Shown here: one piece after another, positions 15,921 through 18,043 of the stretch
Layout: each line of letters opens with the position of its first letter
Position numbering within the stretch: the first letter of the stretch is position 1
NCBI GenBank assembly: GCA_000402755.1
Contig: AQSD01000013.1
Span: forward strand, 1-18,043
Source of the DNA: Fidelibacterota bacterium SCGC AAA160-B08
GTDB lineage: Bacteria; Fidelibacterota; Marinisomatia; Marinisomatales; Marinisomataceae
Reading direction: 5' to 3'
DNA: 18,043 bases
Notes under the pieces: model-generated
The model's database searches: none
Told to the model about the DNA's origin: nothing
What the model saw: only the letters and a program-made list of their open reading frames with translations
Program-made: the position numbers and the translations under genes

Positions 15921-17426
15921 TTATGCAAAATATAGGTTAAAGTATTCAGGAAATCTCTTTTTAAGATACTTTAGACCCGATATCCCATCTATCACTCTTT
16001 TAGCAGCACCATGCCTTATTAGCACTTCAGTTTCAGGTCCTTTTATAGGTATATCGATCTTTCTCTCCTTGCCATCTATCACTACTTTGTCTTTTTTAGA
16101 TTTATATATATGGACAGGAGCTTTTTCTAATTTTTTAATATTAATTACAAAAACATTTTTACCATCTATGTCTTCAAGCTTCCAGCTACAGTTTAAACGA
16201 ATCTCATCTGTAAAAAATTCTGTCCATTTGTTATACATATACAAATCTAAGTCATCGTAATTTTTAAAAGATTTCCCCAACTCTCTAACCCCCTTAATTT
16301 TGCCGCTATCATTAACACCTATAATTATTTTTCCGCCATCAGTATTTAAAAAAGATGCTATAGTCCTAAATATGTTAAATGTCATACTCTTCGCAATGAC
16401 ATGTTTTTTATTCTGCTCCCCCATTAAAGATGCCTTAAATTCTACTGTTTGACATTCTCCCATTTTAATTGCATTTATAGTACTTAACTCTCTCTTCTTA
16501 TAGCTCTTCCTAATAAGACTTATGTCTAATGCTTTTACTGTAGTTTTTTTAGCATTTTTAGGCTCATATTCACCTTTTGAAGTTTTCCACTTTATATGTC
16601 CTGGCTGCGTATTGTGACAGTCTTGACAGAGAGCTTTCAAATTATTCTCGTTATCATTGCTTTTGTTTCCATCTTTATGATGCGTATGAAGAAGTCTTCT
16701 ATTGTTTTTATAGCACACATTACAAATTTCACATGTCCAATTTTGTTTTTCTCTATATGAAATGCTTTTTTGGGACCAATTCTTTGATCTAGGCTTTGGT
16801 GTATAATCTTTTGAATATGTATTTGGAAGTTGGTTTAGTAGTGAAGATTCAGTTTCATTATACTTTGAGAAATATTCTGTAATACTAAAATTATCACGAC
16901 TACCTGTAAATATAGGATCAATTGGATATATTTTTTTCATATGATTCAAGCAATGCATACATACCTTTAAATCTGCATCAATTTCTTTTTTAGTGTCGGG
17001 CTGAATGATAGGAAATAATCCATCAGATCTATCTGTTTTCACATATCTCAAATCAAATCTTTTTGCTTTTCTCATTCCTTGCAGTGTCGAGCAGTTTGTT
17101 ATATGATATTTTGGTAGATAGTCCACTGCTGTACCATACTGAAAATAAGACGATGGCTCTTTAATATAGACCGTTATTTTTCTACCCGTAGTAACATCTT
17201 CAAGCGTAGAATCAATTTTATTGATCAACTCATCATAGTCTTTCTCCTTTTTCAGCCCTACTCCCTTAGTGAGTTTGGGGTCTGATTTTTTAAAAGTTTT
17301 TTTCTTATAAGAAGGACCTTTGAAAGAATTGACAACTGTTATACCCATCTTTTCTCTGAGCTCAATCCACTTTTTTGATTTTGTATAATCAGGAAGTGTT
17401 ATCTTTTCTTTGATAAACTTAGCCAT
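15921..17426 (-). CDS. HNH endonuclease fused to a Schlafen-type AlbA_2 domain
   Basis: This 501-residue protein combines three parts. The N-terminal region (about 1-200) is not a named domain I know, but has a patterned block YHITNCSTLQGMRKAKRFDLRYV...DGLFPI ending in VCMHCL, with Cys112, Cys156 and Cys159 able to form a metal site. A complete HNH domain follows (about 225-282): CEIC (232-235), HTHHKDGN (247-254), Asn261-Asn262 and CQDCH (267-271). The C-terminal AlbA_2 domain (about 320-480) shows ECQTVEFKAS (324-333) and TIASFLNTDGGKIIIGVNDSGKIKGV (355-380). HNH domains cut DNA; AlbA_2/Schlafen domains act on nucleic acid in several defence proteins. Its ATG directly follows the upstream TAA, and the DUF262 nuclease is next. 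A defence role is inferred. Confidence 0.88.
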   Translation of the reverse strand: MAKFIKEKITLPDYTKSKKWIELREKMGITVVNSFKGPSYKKKTFKKSDPKLTKGVGLKKEKDYDELINKIDSTLEDVTTGRKITVYIKEPSSYFQYGTAVDYLPKYHITNCSTLQGMRKAKRFDLRYVKTDRSDGLFPIIQPDTKKEIDADLKVCMHCLNHMKKIYPIDPIFTGSRDNFSITEYFSKYNETESSLLNQLPNTYSKDYTPKPRSKNWSQKSISYREKQNWTCEICNVCYKNNRRLLHTHHKDGNKSNDNENNLKALCQDCHNTQPGHIKWKTSKGEYEPKNAKKTTVKALDISLIRKSYKKRELSTINAIKMGECQTVEFKASLMGEQNKKHVIAKSMTFNIFRTIASFLNTDGGKIIIGVNDSGKIKGVRELGKSFKNYDDLDLYMYNKWTEFFTDEIRLNCSWKLEDIDGKNVFVINIKKLEKAPVHIYKSKKDKVVIDGKERKIDIPIKGPETEVLIRHGAAKRVIDGISGLKYLKKRFPEYFNLYFA

Positions 17427-18043
17427 TTAAAGCTTAAAATTGATTGGAATGGAAATCCATACTGATACTTTATTTGGACCTTGCATTGCTGGAGAAAACC
17501 TTGTTTTTCTTATAGCATCTCTGGCTGCTTTATCAAGGTCAGGATTTACGCTTTTTAATATTTTAGTTCTGAGAACAGTTCCACTTTGATTGATATAAGC
17601 TTGTACAATTACCATACCTTCAATACGAGCATCTTGAGCTCTCCATGGATATTCCGGCCGAATAGGCGTTAATGGCTCAGGTACTTTATCGAAAGCAACA
17701 AATATATTATTTTCTTCAGATTCACTGTTATCAAGATCTATGTATTCTTCTTTTTGATTAGAGCTCATGTCTAATGAATGAGGATTTTCTTTAAGGTAGT
17801 TGTCATATTCTATTTTTTTCCGAATATTTTCTTCCGATAAAACTTCTTGAAGAATCTTATTTTCCTTTTCTAGATATTCAATTTCTTCTTCGAGATAGTC
17901 TTTATCATAGTTCAAATTATCTACAGTTTCTTGTAAGCTGCTTACTTCAATTTTTAATGAGTTATTCTGACTTACAATCCTATCTCTATCATTTCTTAGC
18001 AAAGATATTGTTCTATTGATATTTTTTCTTTCAATCTCTAATT
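17427..18043 (-). CDS. TonB C-terminal-domain protein with long coiled coil (5' partial)
   Basis: The minus-strand frame is open to the right window edge; the TTG at 18002 is internal, because sense codons continue upstream of it, so the true start lies outside. The visible 204 residues begin with a heptad-rich coiled coil of about 90 residues (for example LQETVDNLNYDKDYLEEEIE), then an acidic Ser/Asn/Glu linker, then a TonB C-terminal domain: FVAFDKVPEPLTPIRPEYP, IEGMVIVQAYINQSGTV, LDKAARDAIRKTRFSPA and VSVWISIPINFKL. Canonical TonB bridges the inner membrane to outer-membrane receptors through a Pro-rich linker; here coiled coil replaces it, so a different envelope or scaffold role is possible. 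A membrane anchor may lie off the window. The stop abuts the next gene's ATG. Confidence 0.85.
   Translation of the reverse strand, partial: LEIERKNINRTISLLRNDRDRIVSQNNSLKIEVSSLQETVDNLNYDKDYLEEEIEYLEKENKILQEVLSEENIRKKIEYDNYLKENPHSLDMSSNQKEEYIDLDNSESEENNIFVAFDKVPEPLTPIRPEYPWRAQDARIEGMVIVQAYINQSGTVLRTKILKSVNPDLDKAARDAIRKTRFSPAMQGPNKVSVWISIPINFKL

Noticed and set aside
15760..16260. 166-codon plus-strand frame across the DUF262/HNH-AlbA_2 junction
   Set aside because: Both underlying minus-strand genes have intact family motifs; the plus-strand translation is low-complexity Ser/Tyr/Leu with no recognisable fold.
16610..16745. HNH region as a homing endonuclease of an intron or intein
   Set aside because: There is no interrupted host gene, splice-junction motif or intron core around it; the HNH domain sits in the middle of a continuous multi-domain protein.
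17427..18002. TonB-domain gene starting at TTG 18002
   Set aside because: The frame stays open upstream to the window edge and continues the same coiled coil, so this TTG is internal and the gene is 5' truncated by the window.
1..18043. CRISPR array, tRNA or rRNA genes, insertion sequences, integrase or attachment sites
   Set aside because: No spaced direct repeats, cloverleaf-type segments, rRNA signatures, transposase/recombinase motifs or flanking inverted repeats were found on reading both strands, so mobility of the minus-strand cassette is unproven.

Overview
The window reads as a chromosomal segment of an AT-rich, probably marine, Gram-negative-type bacterium. The envelope gene at the right edge has a TonB C-terminal domain, several proteins have hydrophobic N-terminal segments, and the translation genes carry long Lys/Glu-rich stretches. 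The gene order and protein style (compact TruB, MerR regulator after ald, TonB-domain protein with a coiled coil) recall uncultivated marine lineages of the FCB group such as Marinimicrobia/SAR406. That placement is an impression from the sequence, not a measured phylogeny.

Left half (1-7870, all plus strand) is a tightly packed translation and RNA-metabolism run: the C-terminal tail of what is probably nusA, then infB, rbfA, truB, ribF, rpsO, pnp and ald. Most junctions overlap or lie within about 10 bp, so one long transcript with translational coupling is likely. Its products serve initiation (IF2), 30S maturation (RbfA, S15), tRNA modification (TruB), flavin cofactor synthesis (RibF) and RNA decay (PNPase). 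Alanine dehydrogenase is the metabolic passenger at the end.

Middle (7871-13292, plus strand): a MerR-type regulator, a membrane-bound fatty-acid-hydroxylase/sterol-desaturase family enzyme with all its His boxes, and a clear intrinsic terminator at 9546-9583. A second unit follows: a 47-codon hydrophobic ORF, an MsrA with a signal-like N-terminus, a small exported protein of unknown function, and leuS starting at TTG.

Right part (13272-18043, minus strand) is the accessory region. Reading in the direction of transcription, it holds: a TonB-domain coiled-coil protein cut by the window edge; a 501-residue protein joining an unidentified Cys-containing N-terminal region, an HNH nuclease domain and a Schlafen-type AlbA_2 domain; a full-length GmrSD-like DUF262/DUF1524 protein; and a six-helix membrane protein. 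The two nuclease-like genes lie 44 bp apart on the same strand and form a candidate anti-phage module, which is the most interesting content of the window. The last minus-strand gene ends inside the 3' end of leuS. No rRNA, tRNA, CRISPR array, insertion sequence or transposase was seen, and no stretch above 300 bp lacks a gene.
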